A DNA stretch of 56,738 nucleotides, taken from positions 1 through 56,738 of the forward strand of contig JACJNV010000400.1 of assembly GCA_014695175.1 (NCBI GenBank), given 5' to 3'. The notes beneath the pieces were generated by a model, which was not told where the DNA came from, made no database searches, and saw only the letters and a list, made by a program, of their open reading frames with translations. The DNA comes from Microcoleus sp. FACHB-DQ6 (GTDB lineage: Bacteria > Cyanobacteriota > Cyanobacteriia > Cyanobacteriales > Microcoleaceae). A program made the translations under genes and the position numbers. The stretch's first letter is position 1. Each line of letters starts with the position of its first letter. Shown here in pieces: positions 36,547 to 44,995 of the stretch.

Positions 36547-37932
36547 CTATTTGCCAATGCAAAACCTGCTAAATATTCTGTCGAGCACTGATTCTGTCAC
36601 TTCTTCGCCCGTAACTTCCCCCAATGCTTGAATTGCACCCCGCAAATCTATTGTCCAGAAATCTAAAGGCAATTTGTTGCTAATAGTATCCGTGCATTGT
36701 TCTAGAGAAATTTTAGCTTTGGTTAAGGCTGCTGCTTGCCGCTGGTTGATTGCTAAATCTGAGTTGGCTGCTTGCAAATTTCCCCCGCTGACGGCCTCTA
36801 AAATTGCTGTTTCTAAGTCTTCTATGCCTCGATCGAGGGCTGCTGCTGCGGTAACTATACGGTGAGTTTCAGAGGAAAAAGGTAGTTCAGGGATGGTGTT
36901 TACTAGGTCGATTTTGTTAATAATTATAATTAGCTGGCGGTGCTTTACTTGTTCGTAAATTTCCGAATCTTCCTCTGTCCAGCCAGATTCCGCGTCAATT
37001 GTCAACAACACTAAATCGGCTTGTTTTGCGGCTGCGCGCGATCGCTCAACGCCAATTTTTTCTACCTTGTCTTCGGTTTCTCGAATTCCCGCAGTATCGA
37101 GCACCTGCACCGGAATGCCGCCCACAACTAGCTGCGATTCTACCACATCCCGCGTCGTACCGGGCAAATCCGTGACGATCGCGCGATCGCTCTTACTCCA
37201 CGCATTCAACAAACTCGATTTTCCCACATTCGGTCGCCCAACAATCGCTACTTTTAAACCAGTTCTCAACAATTCTCCGCGATCGGCAGTTGCCAAAATT
37301 GTTGACAATTCCTCCAAAACATGATTTATTTCCAAAGAAGTTTTAGCTTCATCTAAAGGCGGCAAATCTTCCTCAAAATCAATTCTTGCCTCAATTTCTG
37401 CCAGCACGTCCAAACAAGTTGCTCTCAGTTGGCGAATGGGCTGCGCTAATTTTCCTTGCAAAAGGGCCAAAGCACTTTGTGCAGCAGCGGGCGATTTTGC
37501 TCCCACCAAATCTGCAATACTTTCAGCTTGAGTTAAATCGAGCCTCCCGTTCAAAAAAGCCCGCAGCGAAAACTCTCCCGGCTGCGCCAATCTCGCCCCA
37601 TTTTCCAAACACAACTGCAAGACTTGCTGCACCGCCATAATGCCGCCGTGACAGTGAAATTCCACCACATCTTCGCGAGTAAAAGAACGCGGTGCTTTCA
37701 TGATTAGCAGCAAAGCTTCATCGACTAATTCTTGAGTTTTGGGGCGGCGGATGTGGCCGTAAAGAATGCGGTGAGACTCCCACATTTGCCGTCCTGGGGC
37801 GCAAAACAGAGTTTCGGCAATTTTTAAGGCTGCGGAACCGGAAACTCGCACAATGCCGACGCTGCCTTGTTGGGGAACTATGGCAGTGGCGATCGCTGCG
37901 ATCGTTCCTCCTTTTGTTAATGATTCAGACAT
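36547..37932 (-). CDS. mnmE: tRNA modification GTPase MnmE
   Basis: This 461-residue GTPase works with MnmG to place 5-carboxymethylaminomethyl groups on U34 of certain tRNAs. The N-terminal formyl-THF-binding domain contains [11 protein letters not shown] and the motif EFHCHGG. A helical domain follows ([17 protein letters not shown]). The inserted G domain has G1 GRPNVGKSS (232-240), G2 PGTTRD, G3 DTAG and G4 NKID. The C-terminal CIGK ends the protein and is catalytic in the family. Complete and monocistronic. Confidence 0.98.
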   Translation of the reverse strand: MSESLTKGGTIAAIATAIVPQQGSVGIVRVSGSAALKIAETLFCAPGRQMWESHRILYGHIRRPKTQELVDEALLLIMKAPRSFTREDVVEFHCHGGIMAVQQVLQLCLENGARLAQPGEFSLRAFLNGRLDLTQAESIADLVGAKSPAAAQSALALLQGKLAQPIRQLRATCLDVLAEIEARIDFEEDLPPLDEAKTSLEINHVLEELSTILATADRGELLRTGLKVAIVGRPNVGKSSLLNAWSKSDRAIVTDLPGTTRDVVESQLVVGGIPVQVLDTAGIRETEDKVEKIGVERSRAAAKQADLVLLTIDAESGWTEEDSEIYEQVKHRQLIIIINKIDLVNTIPELPFSSETHRIVTAAAALDRGIEDLETAILEAVSGGNLQAANSDLAINQRQAAALTKAKISLEQCTDTISNKLPLDFWTIDLRGAIQALGEVTGEEVTESVLDRIFSRFCIGK

Positions 37933-37982
37933 TTTTATTATTCACACATTCAAAACTTTTCTCAATCTCCTGTTTTTGAGTA

Positions 37983-38193
37983 TCAGGCAATTGCTTCTAT
38001 GTCTTCGAGAGGATAAATCTCGGGTTCCTCATTCAAAAAATTAAAATAGCCGCCAGGAAAGGGCAAGCTGCCCGAGTTTCCGGGTCGAAGGGTAGGGGAT
38101 ATTTGGTAATATTTTTCCTACGCTCCGTAATTGCTCGTCGGCTGCCAGAGGTAAGATAACTTGAATTAGGGATTCAACCAGTTGTACCTTCAT
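37983..38193 (-). pseudogene. Small antitoxin-like gene broken by a frameshift
   Basis: From the ATG at 38193 the frame reads MKVQLVESLIQVILPLAADEQ.. and later YPSTRKLGQLAL, then ends in an unrelated tail at 38041. A second frame continues with GGYFNFLNEEPEIYPLEDIE up to the TGA at 37983-37985, which is the ending I expect for these small acidic proteins. The total span of 211 bases is not a multiple of three. The frame change lies near 38050-38075. No toxin partner remains next to it. Confidence 0.6.
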
Positions 38194-38565
38194 TTGACTG
38201 ACCTCCAGATTAATTGTTAAATTATACATATCTCATGGACAGAATAAACAATTTCAGCAATTTTTTTGTAAGATATTAGAAGAGCGTGGCCACAGCGCTG
38301 GACTTGGCGAGCCAATCCCATCGCCCGTTTGCTCAGTCAGTCGATTTTAGATTTTAGATTTTAGATTTTAGATTAACTCCACAGATGAATCGGGGAGCTT
38401 CAACTCGGGTCTAAAATTTTGGGAGGCTAACGACTCCTGTGGGAAAGCAACTATCCGTTTTTGGGTGGGAGTCACGGCTCGCTCGAACTTAAATTACTCA
38501 GCCAAATATTTTGGCTATTCTGATTTCATGCGATAATGGAAAATTGATAGGGTAGAGGGCAAAGC
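38194..38565. other. Intergenic spacer with (TTTTAGA)n
   Basis: No gene is visible. The heptamer TTTTAGA is repeated four times at 38344-38373. The region is otherwise AT-rich and probably contains the promoter of the kinase-like gene. Confidence 0.6.
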
Positions 38566-40764
38566 ATGATTGGTCAACTTCTAGACAGACGTTACCGCAT
38601 CATTAAAGTCACGGACTCAAGTGAGGTGGGAAAAACTTATCTAGCAGCAGATACTCACCGTCCCGGGTATCCGCAATGCACGGTTAGAGAAATGCGGCTA
38701 CCCGGCACAAGTTCGCAAACTCCAGAATTAGTCAAAGTTATATTTCAAAGAAACGCAGAAATAATTGAAAAATTGGGAAAACACGACAAAATTCCCGAAT
38801 TATTGGCGTATTTTGAGGAAAATCAAAGTTTATACTTAATTGAAGAATTTATTGCCGGATCGCCTTTAAGTCAAGAACTAATACCCGGTCAGCCTTGGGA
38901 TGAAGACCAAGTAATTGGTCTGCTATCAGAAATATTAGAAATTTTGGTGTTCATACACGACAAAGGTTTCATTCACCGCAGAATTAAACCAGACAGAGCG
39001 ATCCGGCGCGAGTCAGACGGCAAATTTGTATTGGTAGACTTTAGCTTAGACAAAGAAATTAACCCGGAACTTGCTAACTGTCATTTGTTGGCGCAAACTT
39101 CCCCGAACTCTGTTAAACGGCATGAGGCAAAAAAACAGGATTTGGCGGCCCAGGAGTTATACGTGCCGATCGAGCAATTGAGCGGCAACCCCCGTTACAA
39201 TAGCGACATCTACGCTCTAGGTACGATCGCCCAGCTTGCCGTGACGGGACTCTCACCCAACGAACTGAGTGCCTTAAAAAACAACAAAAGCCAAATTCCC
39301 TGGCGAAACCGGGCAACTTGTTCGGCAGCCCTAGCAGATATTATCGATCGAATGGTGCGCCCTGACTGCGAGGAACGCTATCAGGAGGCCGCCGAAGTTT
39401 TAGCAGACCTCAAACAAATCGCCGTAAAATTGGAGGTTGAGCCGCCGCCAGCCACAATCATCACGGACGCTATGAGTCAACCGCGGAGACAAAGCCAAAC
39501 CAAACTGCTGCTGTTGGCTGCAACAGCGGCAGCTTTAATCTTGACGGCACTGATAATTTACTTGTGGCAGAGTCAAAGCCCGGCGAGGGCAAAAGAATTG
39601 TTAGCCCGCGGCGTTACCAAGGCGCAGCAAGGTGACACAACAGGCGCGATCGCCGATTATACCCAAGCCATCGCCCTGAATGCCGGCGATGCGGAAACTT
39701 ACTACAAGCTGGCAAACGCTCGCTACGACATGGGCGCAACCGAGCAAGCAATACAGGATTACACGCAAGCAATTAAAGTCAATCCCAGCCACACCAAAGC
39801 TCTGTACAATCGAGGTATGGCCCGCCTCGACATCGGGGACAAACGGGGGGCCGTGGAAGATTTCACCCAAGTAGTGCGACTCAATCCCAGCGACGGTGAG
39901 GCATACTCTAAGCGGGGTTTAGCCTACTACGATTTGGGCGACTACCCCCAGGCAATTGAAGATTACACTCAAGCAATTCGGCTCAGTCCCAACGATGCTA
40001 CAGCTTACAGCAATCGGGGTTTAGCTCGATCGGCGGCAGGCGACAAAACGGGAGCAATGGCAGATTTTACTCAAGCCCTTCAAATTAGCCCCAAACAAGC
40101 TGGCGTATACTACAGTCGCGGTCGATCGCGGTTTAATCTGGCAGATTATCAAGGAGCGATGGAAGATTATACTAAGGCGATCGAATTGCAACCCGATCTC
40201 GCTGATGCTTATACCAATCGCTGCAGCGCTTACTTGAATTTGGCAAGCTACGACAAAGCGATTGCAGATTGCACCCAAGCAATTGGCCTGGCTCCCAAAG
40301 ATGAAGCAGCTTACAACAACCGCTGCATTGCTTATCTGAATTTAAAACAATTTCAAAAGGCCAGCGAAGATTGCAGTTTGACGATCGGACTCAACGCCAA
40401 CAATCCCAAAGCATACAGCAATCGAGGGTTAGCTCGATCGGCTTCGGGAGACAAGCAGGGCGCTGTGGAAGATTTTACTCAAGCAATTCGACTCAATCCC
40501 AGCGATGCAGTAGCTTACAGCAATCGCGGTACTATTTACTCAGAACTAAAAAATTACCCTTTAGCGGTTGAGGATTTCGCTCACTCGCTGCGTCTCAACC
40601 CCAATAATGCTAGCGCTTTTTACAGCCGAGGCCTCGTCCGCCGCCAACTCAAAGACCGTGCTGGGGCGATCGAGGATTTTCAGAAAGCTGCAACCCTCTT
40701 TCTAGAACAAGGAAGAGCCGATGGTTTCCAAAATGCACAAGCACAAATAAACGATCCTAAATAA
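38566..40764 (+). CDS. Pseudokinase with transmembrane segment and TPR repeats
   Basis: In this 732-residue protein, residues 1-275 align without gaps for the first 160 residues to the kinase domain of the next gene, but key residues are lost. They are the VAIK-type Lys (R41), the helix-C Glu (N63), HRD Asp (R139), HRD-loop Asn (R144) and DFG Gly (S160). The Gly loop is also degenerate (TDSSEVGKT). ATP transfer is therefore unlikely. A membrane segment (LLLLAATAAALILTALIIYLW) lies around 312-332. The rest is ten or so TPR repeats with the signature AIxDYTQAIxLxPxxAxAY. It is probably a scaffold or regulator of its active neighbour 181 bases downstream. Confidence 0.88.
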   Translation: MIGQLLDRRYRIIKVTDSSEVGKTYLAADTHRPGYPQCTVREMRLPGTSSQTPELVKVIFQRNAEIIEKLGKHDKIPELLAYFEENQSLYLIEEFIAGSPLSQELIPGQPWDEDQVIGLLSEILEILVFIHDKGFIHRRIKPDRAIRRESDGKFVLVDFSLDKEINPELANCHLLAQTSPNSVKRHEAKKQDLAAQELYVPIEQLSGNPRYNSDIYALGTIAQLAVTGLSPNELSALKNNKSQIPWRNRATCSAALADIIDRMVRPDCEERYQEAAEVLADLKQIAVKLEVEPPPATIITDAMSQPRRQSQTKLLLLAATAAALILTALIIYLWQSQSPARAKELLARGVTKAQQGDTTGAIADYTQAIALNAGDAETYYKLANARYDMGATEQAIQDYTQAIKVNPSHTKALYNRGMARLDIGDKRGAVEDFTQVVRLNPSDGEAYSKRGLAYYDLGDYPQAIEDYTQAIRLSPNDATAYSNRGLARSAAGDKTGAMADFTQALQISPKQAGVYYSRGRSRFNLADYQGAMEDYTKAIELQPDLADAYTNRCSAYLNLASYDKAIADCTQAIGLAPKDEAAYNNRCIAYLNLKQFQKASEDCSLTIGLNANNPKAYSNRGLARSASGDKQGAVEDFTQAIRLNPSDAVAYSNRGTIYSELKNYPLAVEDFAHSLRLNPNNASAFYSRGLVRRQLKDRAGAIEDFQKAATLFLEQGRADGFQNAQAQINDPK

Positions 40765-40804
40765 GCTATTAGTCGTTAGTCAGATGTTAAAAAAAGAAGA
40801 AAAA

Positions 40805-40935
40805 AGGAAGAAGGAAGAAGGAAGAAGGAAGAAGGAAGAAGGCCAGATTACCAACTCCCCGTTACCAACTCCCCGTTACCAACTCCCCGTTACCAATTCC
40901 CAATTACCACCTCCCCGTTACCAATTCCCAATTTC
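40805..40935. repeat. (GGAAGAA)n followed by 14-bp CCAACTCCCCGTTA repeats
   Basis: Five GGAAGAA heptamers (40805-40842) are followed by three to four copies of the 14-base unit CCAACTCCCCGTTA and variants. They fill the spacer between the two kinase-like genes. An open frame runs through them and makes the second kinase appear 54 residues too long. Confidence 0.8.
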
Positions 40936-40945
40936 CGATATGAAC

Positions 40946-43132
40946 ATGGTTGGTCAACTTTTAGACAGGCGTTATCGCGTAGTGCAAATTCTCAGCTCGG
41001 GTGCTTTCGGACAAACTTATTTAGCTGTCGATACTCGCCGTCCTGGCCACCCTCAATGTGTAGTCAAACAACTGCGCCCTCCCAGCAATACTTCCACAGT
41101 TCTTAAAACAGCTTACCGCTTATTTAAACAAGAAGCAGAAATATTAGAAAAGCTGGGAAAACACGATCAAATTCCATTTTTACTCGCTTATTTTGAAGAA
41201 GCAAATCAATTCTACCTAGTCGAAGAGTTTGTGCCCGGACACGCGCTAAATAGGGAAATTGTGGCCGGTCAACCTTGGCGGGAAGAACGAGTGCTAGATC
41301 TTTTGGAAGAAGTTTTACAAGTTCTCGCCTTCGTACACTCTCAGGGAGTGATTCACCGCGATGTTAATCCCTCCAACTTAATTCGCCGCAAACCAGACGG
41401 CAAATTAGTTTTAATTGACTTCGGTTCGGTTAAAGAAGTTGCCAATCACGTCAGCGAGTACGATACAGAATTTCCGCGCACCATTGCTACCGGAACTCCG
41501 GCTTATATGCCGATCGAACAATTTCAAGGCAACCCCCAATTTAGCAGCGACCTGTATGCAGTCGGCATGATGGCAGTGCAAGCTATCACGGGTTTGCCCG
41601 GTACCGATTTGCCAAAATTGCAAAATCCGAGTCCTTCTCACACGGGGGAAATTGTTTGGCGAAACCGAACTCAATGTTCTGTTGGACTAGCAAATATAAT
41701 TGACAAAATGGTCTGCCACCAATTTGGCAAACGCTATCAATCTGCGGACGAAGTGTTGGCAGCTCTCAGCAAGTTGAGACACCGCCCAGAGCAGGGAAAT
41801 ATGGCTCAAAAGAAAAGTATTTCTCCCCTGTTAATGTCTTCTGATAGTTTTTCGTCACGGGGAAGTCGGTTTTGGTGGCTGATTTTGGCGGGATTCGGGG
41901 CGGTGATAGTTATGATATTTCTGTTTAGTTATGCGAGTCGGCCGAATCCGATTAAAGCTAAGGAATATTACGAACTGGGAGTAGAAAAGTCTCGCAATCA
42001 AGATGCGGATGCAGCTTTGCAGGCTTTTAATAAGTCAATTCAATTGAATCCTAAAAATGCTGAGAGTTTTTACCAGCGCGGTAATCTTAATTATGATTCA
42101 AAAAAGTATCAAGAAGCAATTGCAGATTATTCTCAGGCGATCGCACTCAATCCTAAATATGTTCAGGCTTATTTTAACCGCGGGCTAGCCCGTAAGGATT
42201 TTAACGACAAGCGCGGGGCAATTGAGGATTACACTCAGGTTTTGAATCTCCAGCCCAATGATGCTGATACATATTATGAAAGAGGAATTGCTTATTTAGA
42301 ACTGCAAGATTACAAGGCGGCTATTCAGGATTTTAACGCAGTAATTCGGTTGCAGCCGAACCTTGTTAAAGCTTATCATTCGCGAGGGTTGGCTCGTGCT
42401 GGGAGCGCAGATTTGCAAGGAGCGATTGGAGATTATACTGAAGCGATTAAACTCGATGCTCAGAATGTTGATGCTTTCTACAGTCGGGGGAGAGCTCGCT
42501 TTCACTTAGGAGATTATCAGGGAGCTTTGGCGGATTATTCTCAGGTAATTGCGATCGATCCCAAGAGTGCAGATGCTTACGCTAATCGTTGCAGCACGCA
42601 GTTGAATTTGGGAGCGCATCAAGCGGCAATTGACGATTGCACTCAGGCAATTTCGCTGAGCGATGAGGATGGGGTTCCTTACAACAATCGCTGCATTGCT
42701 TATTTAAATTTGAAGGATTATCCCAAAGCAATTGCCGATTGCACTCAAGCGCTGAAAGTGAACCCGAATGATCATAATGCTTTTAACAATCGTGCTTTAG
42801 CTCGCAGCGCAGGAGGTGACGCCCAGGGGGCGATCGCAGATTTTACAGCAGCAATCGGTTTCAATCCCAACAATGCTGAAGCTTACGCCAATCGGGCTAA
42901 GATTTACCAGCAGTTAAATAATTACAACAGTGCGATCGCCGATTACGTCCAAGCTATTCGGATCAATCCGAATTATGCTGCTGCTTACTACGGTAGAGGC
43001 ATGGTTCGCCGCTCCTTGGGAGACAAAGCAGGAGCCATTAGCGATTTAGAAAAAGCCGGCAAAATGTTTCTAGATCAAGGACTTACTGGCGGTTACAAAG
43101 ATGCACAATTTGAGATTGAAAAGCTCAAGTAG
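40946..43132 (+). CDS. Serine/threonine kinase with transmembrane segment and TPR repeats
   Basis: The protein has 728 residues from the ATG at 40946 (MVGQLLDRRYRVVQILSSGA), matching the start of the upstream paralogue. An ATG two codons earlier is an alternative. The kinase domain is intact: Gly loop SSGAFGQTY, K41 in CVVKQL, E63, HRD loop VIHRDVNPSNLI (137-146) and DFG at 158-160. A membrane segment follows at about 315-335 (WWLILAGFGAVIVMIFLFSYA). The rest is about ten TPR repeats, expected outside the membrane. It is a cyanobacterial SpkB/SpkF-like kinase that probably signals from the cell envelope; the stimulus is unknown. Confidence 0.93.
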   Translation: MVGQLLDRRYRVVQILSSGAFGQTYLAVDTRRPGHPQCVVKQLRPPSNTSTVLKTAYRLFKQEAEILEKLGKHDQIPFLLAYFEEANQFYLVEEFVPGHALNREIVAGQPWREERVLDLLEEVLQVLAFVHSQGVIHRDVNPSNLIRRKPDGKLVLIDFGSVKEVANHVSEYDTEFPRTIATGTPAYMPIEQFQGNPQFSSDLYAVGMMAVQAITGLPGTDLPKLQNPSPSHTGEIVWRNRTQCSVGLANIIDKMVCHQFGKRYQSADEVLAALSKLRHRPEQGNMAQKKSISPLLMSSDSFSSRGSRFWWLILAGFGAVIVMIFLFSYASRPNPIKAKEYYELGVEKSRNQDADAALQAFNKSIQLNPKNAESFYQRGNLNYDSKKYQEAIADYSQAIALNPKYVQAYFNRGLARKDFNDKRGAIEDYTQVLNLQPNDADTYYERGIAYLELQDYKAAIQDFNAVIRLQPNLVKAYHSRGLARAGSADLQGAIGDYTEAIKLDAQNVDAFYSRGRARFHLGDYQGALADYSQVIAIDPKSADAYANRCSTQLNLGAHQAAIDDCTQAISLSDEDGVPYNNRCIAYLNLKDYPKAIADCTQALKVNPNDHNAFNNRALARSAGGDAQGAIADFTAAIGFNPNNAEAYANRAKIYQQLNNYNSAIADYVQAIRINPNYAAAYYGRGMVRRSLGDKAGAISDLEKAGKMFLDQGLTGGYKDAQFEIEKLK

Positions 43133-43163
43133 TCAGTTGTCAGTTGTTAGTTGTTTGTTGTTA

Positions 43164-43226
43164 GTCAACAGTTAACAGTCAACAGTCAACAGTCAACAGT
43201 CAACAGTCAACAGTCAACAGTCAACA
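43164..43226. repeat. (CAACAGT)n heptamer repeat
   Basis: Eight or so tandem copies of the heptamer CAACAGT lie between the convergent kinase and SelO genes. It is the same class as the GTTGACT-type run at 52895-52942. Confidence 0.85.
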
Positions 43227-43247
43227 ATGCCCCATGCCCAATTCCCT

Positions 43248-44675
43248 TTAAGAGTTTTGAAGTCTCTTCACCAACTCATAAAACGGTTCCCAATTATCCT
43301 CAATAGCAATGGCCTCCCAAACAGCCTCAATCGTCGGTCTCAACAGCGATTGTTCGGGATTGTGCCGGAGCAACCTGTCCGCCATTTTGTCCATATCATC
43401 CGCCGACAAACTTTGCAAAACGTGATAATAAAACTGTCGCCAAGGTGCTATTAAGTCGGCCGGTTCCGCCTCAGCAAAAATTAGACTAGCATCATCTCGC
43501 CAAGTGCGATCGAACTGTCTTCGCAGTTCAAAAAAGAAATCGTGATACTCAACTTGAGACTCCGCCAGCATTTTAATTGTCACCTTCAACAACTCATCTC
43601 CCTCCGCCTCTGGCAAATCCTCAAATCCCAATCTATTTAGCATCAACTGCCGATAAGCTGCATTATAATAATCGCCAAACTTTGCCAAACCCGCATCCAT
43701 ATCAGCTTGAGGAATCGCCGCTGCTAGCGGTTCCTGGAGCTTCTCTAAATTGTCCCTACAAATAAACGGTTGATTGCCGTAACAATAAAGACCCGAATAG
43801 TCAAAATAAGCTGCTGTAAATTCCGGCTTGTAAGTTGGGATAAAAGCGAAAGGCCCGTAATCGAAACTTTCTCCAGTAATCGACATATTATCAGTATTCA
43901 GCACGGCCTGGCAAAATCCTGCCGCCATCCACTGAGCGACTAATTCAGCTACTCGCTTGACTAAATCTGCATAAAATAGCGCATATTTTTCGGCAGGCGA
44001 AACACCGGCATTACTTGCTTCTAAATGCAGTTCTGGATAGTAATATTCAATAACAAAATCTAAAAGTTTTTTAGTTAAATCCGGGCGGCGGATATAGTGC
44101 AACCTTTCAAAAGTTCCAAACCGAATGTGAGAATGACTGAAACGCACCATTACGGACGATCGCGTCGGAGATGGTTCGTCGCCCCGCCACAAAGCCTCAC
44201 CCGTTTCAACTAAACTAAAACAGCGAGATGTCCGCACTCCCAACCGGTGCAAAGCTTCGGCTGCTAAAACTTCGCGAATTCCCCCTTTGAGAGTAAGTCT
44301 ACCGTCACCGCCCCGCGAGTAGGGAGTGCGGCCGGAACCTTTAGTGCCGAAGTCGTAAAGTCTGCCGTCAGTCCCGCGAACTTGGCCGTATAAGAAGCCT
44401 CTACCGTCACCTAAATTGGGGTTATATTGGTTGAATTGATAGCCGTGATAGCGAAGTGCGAGAAAGGGACGGACGCAGTGAAATTCGCCGAACGCTTCGA
44501 TGAAATGTTGGTCGGTTACTTGTGCGGGGTCTAAACCCAATTTCGGCAATAATTCGTCGTTGCGGAAGCGGAGAATGTGTTGCGGAAAATCGGTCGCAGC
44601 GACTTCATCAAAATAGTCGCCACCGAGAGATTCAATGGCGGGTTCGTAGTTGAGGGAAAGTAAGGGATTTGACAT
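43248..44675 (-). CDS. selO: SelO/YdiU-family protein adenylyltransferase
   Basis: This 475-residue protein has the kinase-like SelO fold, which transfers AMP from ATP to Ser, Thr or Tyr residues of target proteins and is linked to redox stress. Diagnostic parts are [41 protein letters not shown] and the catalytic loop around [19 protein letters not shown], which carries the Asp-Asn pair and the Asp for metal binding. The family's C-terminal selenocysteine or cysteine is absent: the protein ends in KRLQNS. It is monocistronic and convergent with the kinase. Confidence 0.95.
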   Translation of the reverse strand: MSNPLLSLNYEPAIESLGGDYFDEVAATDFPQHILRFRNDELLPKLGLDPAQVTDQHFIEAFGEFHCVRPFLALRYHGYQFNQYNPNLGDGRGFLYGQVRGTDGRLYDFGTKGSGRTPYSRGGDGRLTLKGGIREVLAAEALHRLGVRTSRCFSLVETGEALWRGDEPSPTRSSVMVRFSHSHIRFGTFERLHYIRRPDLTKKLLDFVIEYYYPELHLEASNAGVSPAEKYALFYADLVKRVAELVAQWMAAGFCQAVLNTDNMSITGESFDYGPFAFIPTYKPEFTAAYFDYSGLYCYGNQPFICRDNLEKLQEPLAAAIPQADMDAGLAKFGDYYNAAYRQLMLNRLGFEDLPEAEGDELLKVTIKMLAESQVEYHDFFFELRRQFDRTWRDDASLIFAEAEPADLIAPWRQFYYHVLQSLSADDMDKMADRLLRHNPEQSLLRPTIEAVWEAIAIEDNWEPFYELVKRLQNS

Positions 44676-44995
44676 TTTTCTATTATAGGGTGAAATTGGC
44701 TATCACTCCAAATTATATACGGGTAAGGTGCGGACTGCATTGGTGTCAACAATCGCCTCAAACCCTTTGTCTCTCTCGTTTATAGCCGAGTTCGTTCTCC
44801 CTCGCATCCCAGGGCTTTTTCATGCTCAAATTTTAGCCAAGCTGAAGTTTGAGCATGAAAGATTAATGTCTTCCTCGAAGGGAAAAATTTTTTACGGTCA
44901 ATTTTATTGATAGTTTAATTAACCGTTTTCCTTGCTAAAAAGAGAGTTTAAGGCTTAAATTTTAGTCGGATTCACCAGCTAATATACCTTTTTCC
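44676..44995. other. Spacer with a 13-bp hairpin
   Basis: No gene is visible in these 320 bases. TTTCATGCTCAAA (44818-44830) and TTTGAGCATGAAA (44848-44860) are exact complements across 17 bases. It could end transcription or be a dispersed palindrome. Confidence 0.55.

Noticed and set aside
43164-43226. Possible CRISPR array from regularly repeated units
   Set aside because: Units are 7 bases with no spacers, so this is a heptanucleotide tandem repeat. The same holds for all other repeat runs in the window.
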